Origin: Owenia fusiformis
Taxonomy: Eukaryota; Annelida; Polychaeta; Sabellida; Oweniidae
Length of the DNA stretch: 64,000 bases
Reading direction: 5' to 3'
Assembly: GCA_903813345.2 (NCBI GenBank)
Contig: CAIIXF020000006.1
Location: 30,794,024 to 30,858,023 of the forward strand
Within the stretch, counting starts at the first letter, position 1; every line of letters starts with the position of its first letter. Both the position numbers and the translations under genes were made by a program. Shown piece by piece: positions 1-12,150 of the stretch. Under the pieces are notes generated by a model. The model was given only the letters and a program-made list of their open reading frames with translations. It had not been told where the DNA came from and did no database searches.

Positions 1-370
1 TAGGTACAGCCTCCAAGAGTCTAAGATAGTACAACCTACAAGAGTCTGAGATGGTATAGCCTCCAAGAGCCTAATATGGTATAGCCTCCATAGTATACAA
101 TGGGTACAGCCTCCTAGAGACTAGGATGATATCGCCTCCAGAGTCTTCAATGGGTATAGTCTCCAGAGTCAAAAATGGTATAGCCTCCAGAACCTTTGAT
201 GAGTTCTTGGAACAGCCTTCGAAAGAAGATGGTACACCTTCCAGATGCAGAGTTAACAATGGGTACAGCCTCCAAGAGTCTACAATGGGTATAGCCTCCA
301 GAGCTTCTAGTGTTTAATGGGTACAGCATCCATAATCTAGGATTGATACAGCCTATATAGCCTAAGTTGA
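1..370. repeat. Degenerate minisatellite, unit about 24-26 bp
   Basis: Loose tandem copies of a unit like GAGTCTAAGATGGTATAGCC followed by TCCA run from the window edge to about 370. Copies vary at several positions and in length. The small open frames on both strands here arise from the repeat and have no protein signature. A related block lies at 430-650. Confidence 0.75.
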
Positions 371-1548
371 TAAATCTTCTAGAGTCTAAGATGTCAAGAA
401 TCACAATTTTGCCACATATAACATCAATATGTGATTAATAAATAGATATAAGATGGTACAGCCTCTAGAGTCTTAGAGGTTGTAGACTCTAGTGTTTAAT
501 GGGTACATCCTCCAAAGTCTACAATGGGTAGAATATCCATAATCTAAGATTGATACAGCGTACAGGGTCTAAGTTGGTACATCTTCTTGAGTCTAAGATG
601 TCAAGAATCACCATTTTGTCACATATAACACCAATCTGTGATTAATTAATAGGTCAGGAAATGCTTAGACAGATGGGCGGGCAGACGAACAAACAGAGTA
701 GTATATCAAGAAACAGCATTATTAGTTGTGTTACCATAGCAAACGCATATCAAAATTATCCAAACCTGTATTTGTTAAAAAAGATCATACACTAAAACAG
801 TTCTTAAGGATGAATGTAATAAACAATTAAGATTAACAAGGATTGCCTGAAATCACCTCTACCCACGATTCACATACAATATATGTTGTGTTACTATGGC
901 AACCAATTGACAAAAGATATTTGGACTCATCATTCCAGATAATTACATATGAATTAATGACCCTTGTAAATATGATTCCGTCAACATGAAATTATTTGGA
1001 ATTGTAATAACAAAAAGTGCCACGCCCACTTTGTGGTAAATTGAGCAGTAGTTATCAAACATGAGCCAAATATGTCATCCTATTAACCTATTTATCATGT
1101 TATCTTGTTGTAAACTCCTTCAATATGTATAACGCTCAAGTTTGTGTTCCTTTTGAAAAATTAAAAATGACAAACTACGATCTGTTTGTAGGGAAACGGT
1201 AGATTTATCCTTAATATTTACAATATTTTGCAATTAAGTTATGTTGCCATGGTAACCAATTGACCAATCAAGATCAGTCTTTTCATGACAACTAACTATA
1301 TATGGATGCATAATCCCTGAAAATTTGAATGTGATTGGAGGCACCCAACAGAAGATATAAATGCTTAACACAGTACCCCCTCATAAAATAAGACCAGGGG
1401 GTACAAATAGTGATTTTTACATGTCTTCCACTACTTAGATTTTTCTAGATTTTTGATATGTCTTTAAACTCATCAATATGCATTTGTTGCACTAGGTTTA
1501 ATAAGTGTTGCAATTTTTTCATTTATTTTTCATGTTTTTACTGGAGTA
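371..1548. other. Non-coding stretch with a short direct duplication
   Basis: No gene is recognisable. The segment around 390-470 (TGTCAAGAATCACAATTTTG and onward) recurs in divergent form at 598-655, each copy following minisatellite sequence, so a block of about 200 bp has been duplicated. The rest is AT-rich unique-looking sequence. Confidence 0.5.
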
Positions 1549-2010
1549 ATGGGACACTGTCCGACTTTTAATTTTGTCCGCCATTTTGTTAGAAAATGGT
1601 CATATGATCATCACGTGATGAAATGCCCCTCATTTGTCCGGTTTTGTCCCAACTTGTCCGACTTTGTCCCCCGGACATCATGGGACAATGTCCCACGTTG
1701 TCCCGTTTTGTCCGATGATGTCTGGAATATAGCGCCATCACATGATGAAATGCCCCTCATTTGTCCGGTAATGTCCCCAGAAAAGAATCAATATGTTCAT
1801 TCTTTTCTTGGGACATAAAGGGACAACTTAAAACAAAATCGGACAACGTCGGACAATGTCTTGGGGACGACTTGGGACAAAAAGGGACAATGTGGGACAA
1901 TGTCCCAAGCATGTCCGAAGGGAATGTCCCAACTTGTCCACTCATGTCCCATGAAAATACTTTACTCAATAACTTCGAATTCCTTGATGTCCCATCATGT
2001 CCCATTGGTG
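1549..2010. repeat. TGTCC/GGACA-rich inverted repeat
   Basis: The left half is crowded with TGTCCC, TGTCCG and related words; the right half with GGGACA and CGGACA. The two halves meet at a hairpin near 1770-1815, where AGAAAAGAATCAATATG faces CATTCTTTTCTTGGGACA. The overlapping open frames on both strands (about 80-89 codons) are by-products of the short-word repetition. It may be a foldback element, but no termini were identified. Confidence 0.6.
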
Positions 2011-3321
2011 TACGGCTAGCTTAATGTGCTACTCCCGGGGTGCTATTCAAATATTTAATAGAATGCAGTATTGCTTTTTGAATTTTTTTAACGATGGTGT
2101 CACTTATAGTGTTATTTTTTAATATACACTCCCCTCCATAAGTTTGGCAACCTTAGCTCCCCCATTGAACTACGTGTTAAAGCCTCTTTACCTTGGAATT
2201 TTTATTCACTTAACCTGCGATGAAAATGCTTATAGTATTGATGGAAACGTAATTTGACTTTATTTCCAATACCCCAAAATTTTCTCAATTTTTTCCTCAA
2301 TTGCGATAAGTCGAAAATTGATGATAAATTTGATGAATTTTTGAAAATCGACATTCCCATGTTAACCAATGGGAAATGGAAGGTTTGCCGCAAGTCATAT
2401 GACAGAATATCCATCCATTCATGTCCTAAATTTATTTAACAAAAAATTTATATGTTTCTTCACGTTCAACAAAGTTATATAGACAGGTTCCAATTCAAAT
2501 AATTCAAGTTTTTGAGGCATTTTTTAGAAAAAGCAACAGACCTATTTTTACTAGATCAGTTTTTCATGCTGATAAAGATATTAAAAGATGACAGCTCAAC
2601 GGGGTGGTCACGACACTAAATTTTGGCATTTTTACCCCCCTAGGAAAATATTCTAGGGGGTACTATGAAACTAGTTCATAACTCAAAGGATATATAAACT
2701 ATTGTTCTGAGTTGTACACCATACATTGCTAGTACAAATATGAATACTATCCTAAAGTTATAGGTTGATACCCTTATTGGTCTCAGACAAATACAAAAAA
2801 CAGGAAAAAGATACGCAATTTTTGTCTTGCCAATTTTATATTTGTAGCTTCAAGCACAATATAACAGCTTTAACAGCTCATAGTAGTATTCTAAAAACAT
2901 TTCCAAGCTATGTGTGGTATTGTAATACATCTATTTTAGTTATGAAGTACTATTTTGTAATTTTAATATGACTTTATAGTGCCCTACCCCTGGAAAATTG
3001 AAGAAAGTGGATATGGTGAATTTTATCATTTTGCAGCATTAAGTTAGAAACATGTATTGATAGACACCAAATCAATAAATTCATACCATCATCAAATGTT
3101 AGGTGACATTCTAATTCATTTATTACTAGAATATAGGACTTGAGATATTTTATATGTAAGTTTTCAATTTAGTACATGTATCATAATGAAATCTAGTGTA
3201 ATCACATACTAGAGAGGTTGGCATACAGTCTTGACATTGACATAAAGTCTAAACATTATAATCACCAATTGATCTCATTTGAGCAACTGGACTATGGTGG
3301 TCATCATGCACAAGTAATGTA

Positions 3322-4167
3322 CAGTAGAACCTGCTAAGTGGAACACCTCTGTAAGTGGAACACCTCCCAAGTGGAACGCCTTTTCAAAGTCCCGTTTTAA
3401 AAACCCATTGACTTAATGTTAATTGAACCTCTGTAAGTGGAACACCTCCAAACTTGAACAGTGAACACCCCATATTGAAAAATTAACCTGCTAAGTGGAA
3501 CAGTCAATTTCCATTTATTTCAATATTGATATATGTAAACAGAATTAATCTCCTTCAATGATATCTGGGTATGAAAACAGGTAATACTGTGATAATTGGC
3601 AAATTAGGACTTTAATGGATTTTAATGGATTAACCTCCTGTAGAGGTCAACATGTGATGCAACCAATAATTAATTTGATAATCAGCAAATTAGGATTTCA
3701 TAAGATTATCATTCAGAAAATTGGATTAACTTCCTGTAGAACTGGACACGTGATGCTACCACTAATTAATATCCCTTGCTGTTTGTTAACTTAATAAGTA
3801 AGATTAAAAATGTCATTTAAAAGAAAATTGAATTATTAGCAGTAGGAACAAGTCTTTAAAACTTAATTGCCTAATCTTTGTACCTGAGACTGGCACAATT
3901 AGGAGGATTAAGAATGTCAGAAAACATTTTTGGCAGAATGAGGAGGATTAAGAATGTCAGATACCTTTTTGAGTAAAATAAATGGATTATTAATGGTATA
4001 TACCTGCCCTGTAATGAAGGGAGAATCATATTTCCAATGATACATATAAATCCTATATTTGAACTTGTATGTTCCCTGCGAACCCAAAACCTCCATAAGT
4101 GGAACACCTTCTAAGTGGAACGCTTTGTGGTAGAATGGAGAGTGTTCCACTTACACAGGTTCTACTG
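3322..4167. mobile_element. Pogo/Tigger-like MITE nested in the long-TIR element
   Basis: It begins CAGTAGAACCTGCTAAGTGG and ends with the inverted TTCCACTTACACAGGTTCTACTG, with TA on both sides (3320-3321 and 4168-4169). Short copies of AAGTGGAACACCTC repeat inside both ends. CAGTAGAACCT plus TA duplication is typical of pogo/Tigger relatives. No transposase is present. Confidence 0.8.
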
Positions 4168-5917
4168 TATTTACATAATAATGTTATAAAGGAGCATGTA
4201 GGTTATCGCAAACAACTTCAGACAATTCTAACTTGAATTATGAATATTTTCTGACCATGAACATGGGTATATCTTTTAGATCTATTCATTATCTTCAAGA
4301 AAAGTAAATATTTGAAATCAGACCTAAGTGATATTAAAGGGAATGGCCCAATCAACATACTTTTTACTAAAAATGTTGACCTAATTTTCACCAAAGATGC
4401 AACCTTTAATTATATTGTTGAATGCATAATGAGAATATGCTTTGAGACATGTTCTATTTCCTAAGAGGAAAAGTGGATTGCTCCAGGGACTTTAAAGACA
4501 TCGAATTGTTAACATTGTTAAAATGATGGCATTTTTGGTGAAAATGAGGTCAACAACTTTGAAAAAATATATTGATGGGTTGATGGCTAGTGAAATATCT
4601 CTGAGTCCGATTGACTTTATTATCCCTGTATACCTGTCTTCATGGTCAGAAAATAGTCATAATCAAAGATATAACTGTCTGAAATTGTTTGTGATTACTT
4701 ACCTGAACCTTTCCAGGTCAAATCAGGAGTGACAAAATTATTTCCACCAAATTTTTGACATGTCTTCAAATACGATAATATTTTCTTCATAAGATAGAGT
4801 GTCACTTGTGAAAATTATTGATTGACCCTGAGATCGTACCACATCTTTATGACATAGAAGCAAAATAGCCATATTGAACTTTAATGATGTTTGTTTAATT
4901 GTTGTTTGCCACTTTTCGACAATTGTCAAAATTTGGGGGTTTTGGGGAGGGGTACAATTAGGTTAAAAAATTCACCTGATTCAGACTATCCTTAAATGAG
5001 CACTGATTCACCCGAGAGCATAACTTTTTCAAAACATGTAAGTGTTATTTTTGGACCACTCATTAATGTTTCGTCTAATTTTCCCTCAGAGTTTCATCAT
5101 CATTGTCCAAATCTTAGGCCATATTTGTTGAGATATATGAATGTTCATTATTAAAATCTTGCCTTCCTTTGCAGATGGAAAAGATTCGGCATTAGGTGTT
5201 ATAAGTCCCAGAGCACGATAAATAAATAAAAATAACAACAAAATGACATAGAACTGATAGACATTTTCTCTTGTGCGTGTCAGCCATGGTCTACCAAATT
5301 GCTATTCAGTAGGAAGAAACTCATTTTTCAGTTTCCATTTTAATTTCCCGACAAATAGAGCGATCATCTCAGGATTTTTTCTATGATCTATGTGACGCCC
5401 TAGCAATTTCTGTTTTAGAGAACAATAGAACAATAGAAAAGATTACTTTACCATAATTTTAATCAACCCACATTGTAGACATATTTAGAATTAAAAATAT
5501 GAAGAGAATGACAAAACCTCTTAAAACACATTTCTTAGGAAACAAATAGTGTCGTATTCTTGTTACTATGGCAACAGAGTTTTTTCTTTTTGTCATTTTT
5601 GTCATACAGATTACCTATCATACCAGGACCAAATCCTGAAAATTTGAATTCAGTATCTTCATTAGTATCTTAGATATATAGGTTTCTTATAGTATCCCCT
5701 GCAGATTTTATCGGAGTATAAGGAAAATGCTCTGAAGAGGGTTGCCCAAGGATGCCACTTAACAGTATTTTTGAGGTCCCAACCCTCTATTCATGGGAAT
5801 AGTTAACCATTGTAAAGCTTCTCATGGTTAACTGACAGAATTGATTGTATCTTCAACTAAGAAGACAATAAAATGTTATAAAACCAGAAGAAAACCACAC
5901 CAACTTTCTTCTATTTA
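4168..5917. other. Internal part of the long-TIR element, no recognisable gene
   Basis: AT-rich sequence between the nested MITE and the right arm. Only short open frames of 60-70 codons occur and none resembles a transposase domain. Confidence 0.5.
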
Positions 5918-7188
5918 CCAGGGGTAGGGCACTATAAAGTCATATTAAAATTACAAAATACTACTTCATCACTATAATAGATGTATTACAATATCACACA
6001 TAGCTTGGGAATGTTGTTAGAATACTACTTTGAGCTGTTAAAGTTATCATATTTTGCTTGAAGCTACAAATATAAAATAAGCAAGAAAAAAATGACAAAA
6101 ATTGCATATTCTTTTCTAATTAATTGTATTTTTCCGAAACCAACAAAGATATCAACCTATAACTTTAGGGTAGTATTCATCTCTGTACTAACAATGTATG
6201 CTGTAGAACTCAGAACAATAGTTTATATATCCTTTGAGTTATGAACTAGTTTCATAGTACCCCCTAGAATATTTTCCTAGGGGGGTAAAAACGCTAAAAT
6301 TCAGTGTCGTGACCACCCCGTTGAGCTGTCATCTTTTAATATCTTTATCAGCATGAAAAACTGATCCAGAAGAAATAGGTCTGTTGCTTTTTCTAAAAAA
6401 TGCCTCAAAAACCCTTTCCCTTAAGATATTCTGTAATTGGAACCTGCCTAATAGGGCTTTAAAGTCAAAATTGTTTTTCAAAAAACCTCTCCCATTGAAA
6501 CACAGGAGGCGAAAAATTATTTTCAAAAATGACTTTGAAGCGCTGTAACTTTAGTACTCATCAAATAAACTAAACACTTAATGTACAAAAAAGTTAGACA
6601 ATTCAATTATCTATGTAAAATTTTTTGCTGAATCTTACTGAAAAGATATCATGATTTCTGATTTGCCCCGAACCCTCCATTTCCCATTGGATTACATGGG
6701 AATCAATTTTCGACCTATTGTAATTGAGGAAAAAATTTAGAAAATTTGGAGGTATTTGAAATAAAGTCCAGTTACGTTTCCATCAATGTTATAAGTTATT
6801 TCATTGCAGGTTAAGTAAATAAAAATTCAAACGTAAAGAGGCGTTAACACGTAGTTCAATGGGGGAAATAAGGTTGCCAAACTTATGGAGGGGAGTGTAC
6901 TAATTATTATTATAATTTATTATCTCAGTCTTTAAACTTTCAAAGTTAACCAATATTGATTTCCTAATTAAACATGTTTTAAACATAACTTTAACATTCG
7001 TTTCTATGAGAATTAAAATAAAAATGCATTTTCTTTGAATCACTTTCATGCTGCGTTGATTAGTTCATTTATCGCTCAAACAAATCCACGATCCACTCGG
7101 ACATTGGCAATTATCTATTTACCCACTACAATGCATATGGATCTATAATATTATGTTTTTCTTGTCTAAAAGTTTAATTCTATTTCAG

Positions 7189-7391
7189 GCGACGTCGTTA
7201 ATCAAGGACAATTCAAAAAAGGGAAGGACGCAAAACATGGCCACATTAAGCTGTTTGGCTCAACATTTTCTGTGGCAGAGAAAGTAAAAGATATAAGTGT
7301 TGGGAAATGTTGGTTTCTTACGGACGGGTACAACGCACTGAATAGAAAATTGCGCAGCTACGTGAAGAAAACATTGTTCGGATCAAATTGA
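7189..7391 (+). pseudogene. Solo terminal exon of a second lysozyme/ITIH-type gene (copy 1)
   Basis: After an acceptor (TATTTCAG at 7181-7188) an open exon encodes about 66 residues ending FGSN and a TGA stop. It is closely similar to the last exon of the complete gene (18875-19071): shared GDVVNQG, HGHI, VGKCWFLT, GYN and VKKTLFGSN, about 12 substitutions by eye and a two-residue insertion before VGKC. Phase is the same (first G supplied by the previous exon). It would be the C-terminal end of an ITIH/VWD-like domain. No upstream exons are visible before it; a 4.8-kb transposon sits just upstream. Either the remaining exons lie left of the window or this is a relic of a partial duplication. 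The reading frame is intact, so the pseudogene label is provisional. Confidence 0.65.
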
Positions 7392-7419
7392 CACTTTTAA
7401 TAACATTGTTACGCGGAAT

Positions 7420-7645
7420 ATGGCATACATTCATGGTTGCGTGGTATTTGTGATACGGGTGAATATGCCATACTCACCTGCGGTATATGGCATATTCCGC
7501 AGGTGAGTATGCGATTTTCCGCAGTGAATATGCAATACATTGATTTCAGTGAATACTCGATACTCACCTGCAGAGTATGTCATACTCACTTGCGGAATAT
7601 GCCATATACCGCAGGTGAATATGACATATTCCGCAGATGAAAACG
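7420..7645. repeat. Palindrome-rich minisatellite
   Basis: Copies of TATGCCATA, CTCACCTGCGG and the inverse CCGCAGGTGAGTATG alternate in both orientations, so the stretch can fold into several overlapping hairpins. It follows the stop codon of the copy-1 exon by about 30 bp and is absent after the copy-2 exon, so it arose or inserted after the duplication. Confidence 0.7.
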
Positions 7646-9100
7646 TGATACAGAAAGGCTTGGTGTGATTGGTTGCGAAAATCGACTCTAAATGTAAAAC
7701 TACGCTGGGTTGCCAATATTGTTAGTGCGTTGAGCACTAATATATGAATCCTGGATTGATTGAGTAAGTTTATTACGTGAGATTGGTGAGTGATACTTCT
7801 GCATACGTTGATATATTCAATTAGCAATTAGCAATTCTCATCCAAATAAAATTTGGTCAAAATTAATTTTTTGTTTAGTATTTGGTATTATTAGCTATTA
7901 TTATTCTCTAGATCAAGTGTGTATGTTTATAGAAGTCCCATTTTCTGTCCAACAGGGATACAGTTTTAAATGCAAGTTTATGTGAGGTGTCTTTGTTGCC
8001 ATTATTTAAGTCATTTCTGGATAACTTTAATAAATACGTTAGGTGTTTCAAAAGTGAAGGCTGGTCAAAATGATAAATCATATTCCAATCATTGAGATCT
8101 TTGGTATATATAAGTTCATGATCTATCAATTATCCTCAAGTTCTAAGACTTTACTAGTTAAATGTTAGCTTATTGACATACGTCATGAAAGTATGCCCAG
8201 ACAATAAAATGATTGTCTTGGTTTTCGATGATGCCCACTTATATTCGTTGGACACTTCGTGACATGATAAATGAGAAAATTATTCCAAAATTAGAGGGTG
8301 TCGATGAACAAATTACTAGCTCTTAAATTCAATACGGGTGATGTGACCTCAATGTGACTTGCTTCAACAAGCAAGATGATTGCTCACAGTTTGTAATAAC
8401 TGAAAAATTACACAAACACAAAATACAAGTATTTGGGGATTTACCCTAAAGGCAACAATAATATTTTATTACATCTACTCGTATATAAAGTTGGAGGAAA
8501 TGCAGAATGTCATTCGACTTTTTGGTGATTTTGAAGTCATATCAGAACTTCACAGTTCAAAATCAACACCTTCTAATTTGCCCCATTGACCTTTTATTGT
8601 TTCTCAAAACATATTCTCTCAAAATCAGAAAATTATGATTGGCATGGAAATTTCGAAGGGAATTTCAGTCACAAAAAATATTGAGTGACAACTTACACTT
8701 CCTCGAGTGTAGTATTACAAGAATAACTGAGATGTTTCTCTGTGTCTCCGATTCTACCTTTAAACGTTTCAATTTATACTTTAACTGACTATCAGATTGT
8801 GAAGTACAAAACCATAGACTTTACACTGTTCATTTACATACGAGGGACCTGCAAAAAATTATTAACATAAATTTGTACAGACAATTGGACGGGTTGATTT
8901 ATGATTTAGCTACACTAATTCATCATTTATTCACATACCTTTTTTACATTTCATTCAATTCCAAAAATACAACTACAATTGTTACAGCATTAGGCAACTC
9001 CAACAACAAATAATCTACGGAACTTGTATATTTCTTTCTTATGATAACATTTCGAGTTAGTTCATGGTTAAGGAAAACTCCGTTTTTTTCAAAATTTTTC
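7646..9100. repeat. Segmental duplication, 3' flank of copy 1
   Basis: Ordered similarity to sequence downstream of the complete gene. Examples: TTTGGTATTATTAGCTATTA near 7871 matches 21338; TCATTTCTGGATAACTTT near 8009 matches 21460; ATTTTATTACAT.TACTCGT near 8462 matches 22150; and a CAACAA.TAAT.TACGGAACTT block near 9000 matches 24975. The copy downstream of the complete gene is expanded by at least three element insertions (19920, 22470 and 24029). No gene is recognisable within this flank. Confidence 0.65.
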
Positions 9101-9178
9101 TGGGAGGTGGGAGAAGGGGTCGCAGTCGCACCCATTAAACCTACCCCCTGACGGGCCTGCTCAAGTTCATATAATATA

Positions 9179-9799
9179 CAGGGTGTCAAATAAGTCTGTT
9201 CTCCCCCCTTAACTTTTTTATCTTTAAATTTATCATACTTTCCCATATATCATTTTGAAGCTCATGGAAAATGCTGATCACCCTCAAAAAATCAATCATA
9301 AACTCCTCCAAATAAAATTGCTACAATGTTTCTCGTGAGGTTGTAGTTGACCTTTGATGACGTCAAAACAAGTAAAATTACCAGGTATAGTGAATGAAAA
9401 GTGAAAAGTTGATACTGCAGTGACAATGCCAACATCGGGTGATTTCGATGTTTCTCAATATCATTACAGAATAAAATGTGTTACATTCAGGGGAGCCTTT
9501 GAAGCAGGGGCATATTTAATCACAAAATAATTGATAACACCTAAAACTAAACGTTCTGGATGATTTATACAGGATCATATCCTCGTAGAATTGAGGCCCT
9601 ACGAGCTGCTGGGGGAGATATACAGACTATTAAAAAAGTGAAATATGGACATCACTAAAAATACTATAAAAAAATTTGGATTTTAACCAATCACTCTGAA
9701 ATTTTGTGTGTGATCAGCAAATTAAATTCCCTTTAAGATGATATATACCAACTCTATGTTATCTCTGAATTAAAAAAGTTAAGGGGGGAGAACAGACTG
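9179..9799. mobile_element. Tc1/mariner-like MITE with CAGGGTGTC end
   Basis: The left end reads CAGGGTGTCAAATAAGTCTG and continues TTCTCCCCCCTTAAC. The right end is the inverted GTTAAGGGGGGAGAACAGACTG. TA flanks both sides (9177-9178 and 9800-9801). The right tip lacks about a dozen bases present at the left tip. No transposase is visible. Confidence 0.7.
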
Positions 9800-9915
9800 T
9801 ACTATAACTGTCTCCTTTACATAAAGGCAATCATATACATGTACATACATGCCATAGAGGTGAATGTTGTAAGAGGTACAAGAAACCTACATTATCCCTC
9901 GGGAAATATAATACC

Positions 9916-10290
9916 CTAGCTCAAACTCCCTGGGTCCTTGGTTTTCGTAACGCTTTCAACATATGCGTCATCTGAACTTTTACCAGCATTTGTCCCAATA
10001 CTCACTGCAGTTGCTGCAATAGCCGGTAGGGCGCCTACATCTGCAGATAAGAATGCAGCTCCAAAACTTGCTAAAGCGACTCCGTCTGCCGTTGTCGATA
10101 CAGCTGCTTTGTTGAAGTCCCGACCAGCCTTTTCTTTTGCCTCAATGTCTATAGTGTCTGTAGCCCTTGTAAGTTCTAGAATTGTGCTTTGACGTTTCTT
10201 CATATATTTTCCGAACTTGAAAATAGCGATCTTTGTCCCTCTTATCCCACTGCTTGCCGAATTGCTCTTCTAATTGCTTAACCCTGTGTG
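9916..10290 (-). pseudogene. Truncated apolipoprotein-L-like fragment
   Basis: On the minus strand this is clearly homologous to the middle of the ApoL-like gene at 29864-30936: shared words include RQSTI, DTIDIEAKEKAGRDFNKAA, STTADGVALASFGAAF and IAATAVSIG. The upstream part (about 10204-10290) aligns with the region coding KQLEDHFDK in the intact gene but carries a net deletion of about 20 bases, which breaks the frame. Downstream, similarity ends a few residues after YVE and a stop follows. Most of the protein is missing, so this is a dead partial copy. A 165-bp minisatellite begins right where homology ends. Confidence 0.75.
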
Positions 10291-10850
10291 GCTGTGTGGC
10301 TTGTCAAGAAGCTATGTGGTATGTCAAGATGCTGTGTGGCATGTTTAGAGGCTATGAGGTATGTTAAGAAGCTATGTGGTATGTCAAGATGCTATGTGGC
10401 ATGTTTAGAGGCTATGTAGCATGTCTATAGGTTGGGTAGTTTTTCATTGATAGAAGCTGTATGCCATGTGGTGAGGTTAGGTGGCATGTCTAGAGGCTGT
10501 GTGGCATGTTTAGAGGCTATGAGGTATTTTAAGAAGCTATGTGGTATGTCAAGATGCTATGTGGCATGTTTAGAGGCTATGTAGCATGTCTATAGGTTGG
10601 GTAGTTTTTCATTGATAGAAGCTGTATGCCATGTGGTGAGGTTAGGTTGCATGTATAGAGGCTGTGTGGCATGTTTAGAGGCTATGAGGTATGTTAAGAA
10701 GCTATGTGGTATGTCAAGATGATATGTGGCATGTTTAGAGGCTATGTAGCATGTCTATAGGTTGGGTAGTTTTTCATTGATAGAAGCTGTATGCCATGTG
10801 GTGAGGTTAGGTGGCATGTCTAGAGGCTGTGACATGTGTAGAGTTTATGT
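10291..10850. repeat. Minisatellite with higher-order period of about 165 bp
   Basis: Roughly 22-bp subunits like GGCTATGTGGTATGTCAAGA are organised in a larger unit that includes GGTTGGGTAGTTTTTCATTG. That larger unit recurs about every 165 bp, for at least three copies. It abuts the broken ApoL-like fragment. Confidence 0.75.
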
Positions 10851-11865
10851 GGCATTTCATTTATAGAGTATGTCATTTGTGTGGGAACATTAAAGTGAGA
10901 TTTTAAAGTTGAGAATAACTTTGCCCCCGACTTGACATTGTTTAAAACCACATAATTTAGGGTGGATAAAAAATGTCATTCTCTAGCTTGAGGATAATGT
11001 TTATAGTATTTTGATTTCCTCTTTTTATGAATTCACAATAAACATCTTATAAATAGCTATGCAATAAATATTCTATGTTGTGAAGCACACCCAAATAAAA
11101 ATAGATTTTGTTTACACAATGACTCAATAGGCCTAACCTGATGACTTGTACATACACATGTTTTGCTGAATATGTTGAAGAAAACGACAAATGAAAACAC
11201 TTCCAGTTTTTATTATACTGTTGATAGCCATTGAAACACAATATCAGAAATTTTGTTTTCTTACAATAGATAATGTATTTTCCATCTCGGCCGGTGGTTC
11301 ACATAAATGAAACCAATGAAGTACATTTGCCACTGGATCCATAAGCTCGGGTAAAATAATTGAATATCGTAAGATTTGCCTTGATAGTCCTTCTAACACA
11401 ATATTATATATTATATTTATCGAGCTGATGGTATTGATCACTAAAAACGGCTTTTGGTTCACACGTTTCAACAATAAATGAAAAAAGCTAGAGCATAGGC
11501 CACCTTACTTTTGGTACGCCCCTTGTACACCAAGACATTGTGAAGTAAACTCCAAAAAGGTGGTGAATTTTGAGCTATTTAAACGACAATCAATATTTGG
11601 CAAAAACTAAGGCCCTAGCTAGAAAATATATTAGGAATCTAAATAATAGAGGTGAAGATGAACTGCTAATGAATCAGGCCGAATTAAGGGCTGTAACAGG
11701 GAAATCTATTCATATTCAGCGACCTTGGCGACAGCTACGGTTGCACATCGTTTAGGTAAGGTAGACGGAATTGTTAGGTTGGTTTCATGTTTGATTTTAA
11801 AGAGAGGGAAATATCATATAATCAAAAACTCTTTATTCGAATTGGTTTTTATATCACCGCCACAA
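10851..11865. other. Intergenic, no confident gene
   Basis: AT-rich. An open frame near 11570-11755 followed by GTAAGG could be an exon, but there is no recognisable domain and no supporting neighbour. Confidence 0.4.
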
Positions 11866-12150
11866 GTGGTGCCATAATGCAGTATTGTCATGGTCTCCAA
11901 TTTTTTTGTGGACGGTGTTTGGTGGTTGGTGTTTGGAGGTCGGCATTCGGCGTCCGTAATAAATGACAGTTGGTGACATTTTCCATGTTAATGTCTTATT
12001 TATTATTGTTTTTTTTTATGTCACCATCATAACTTTTTTATGGACGGCGGTTGGTGTTCGCTTTCGGTGGTCGGCGGTCGGCGTCTGTTACAAATGACGA
12101 CATGGTGTCTTTAACAAATAGCAGGTGGTGACATTTTGCATGTTATTGCC
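11866..12150. repeat. Two tandem copies of a GGTGG/TCGG-rich repeat family
   Basis: Two adjacent copies contain GTGGACGG or ATGGACGG, then GGTGGTTGGTGTTTGG or related GGTCGGCGGTCGGCGTC words, then AATGACAGTTGGTGACATTT or similar. The right end of the repeat at 16684-17254 contains the same words inverted (AACCGCCGATCGCCAGCCAC), so both belong to one dispersed family. Confidence 0.55.

Larger units (their letters stand above)
2127..6897. mobile_element. Long-TIR DNA transposon, TA target site
   Basis: Both ends carry the same terminus in inverted orientation: CACTCCCCTCCATAAGTTTG at the left, and its complement ending GGAGGGGAGTG at the right, with TA at each boundary (2125-2126 and 6898-6899). 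The inverted arms are very long. Beyond the tips, a block with the word CTAGGGGGG, a conserved TTATAGGTTGATA region and a CCCTACCCCTGG word recur inverted at about 2450-2997 and 5918-6540. No transposase is readable, so the element looks non-autonomous. TA duplication suggests, but does not prove, a Tc1/mariner-type relative. The same terminus occurs at 15580-15651, 19559-19650 and 25381-25649. Confidence 0.8.

Noticed and set aside
8944-9246. 100-codon minus-strand frame
   Set aside because: It overlaps a MITE end and duplicated non-coding flank; the matching region near 25000 is not open.
9938-10192. 84-codon plus-strand frame, and a similar one at 30543-30812
   Set aside because: Antisense shadows of the ApoL-like coding sequence, rich in Ala/Val because of the opposite strand's composition.
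11570-11755. 61-codon frame followed by GTAAGG
   Set aside because: No domain, no matching neighbouring exon and no repeat explanation; too weak to call as a gene.
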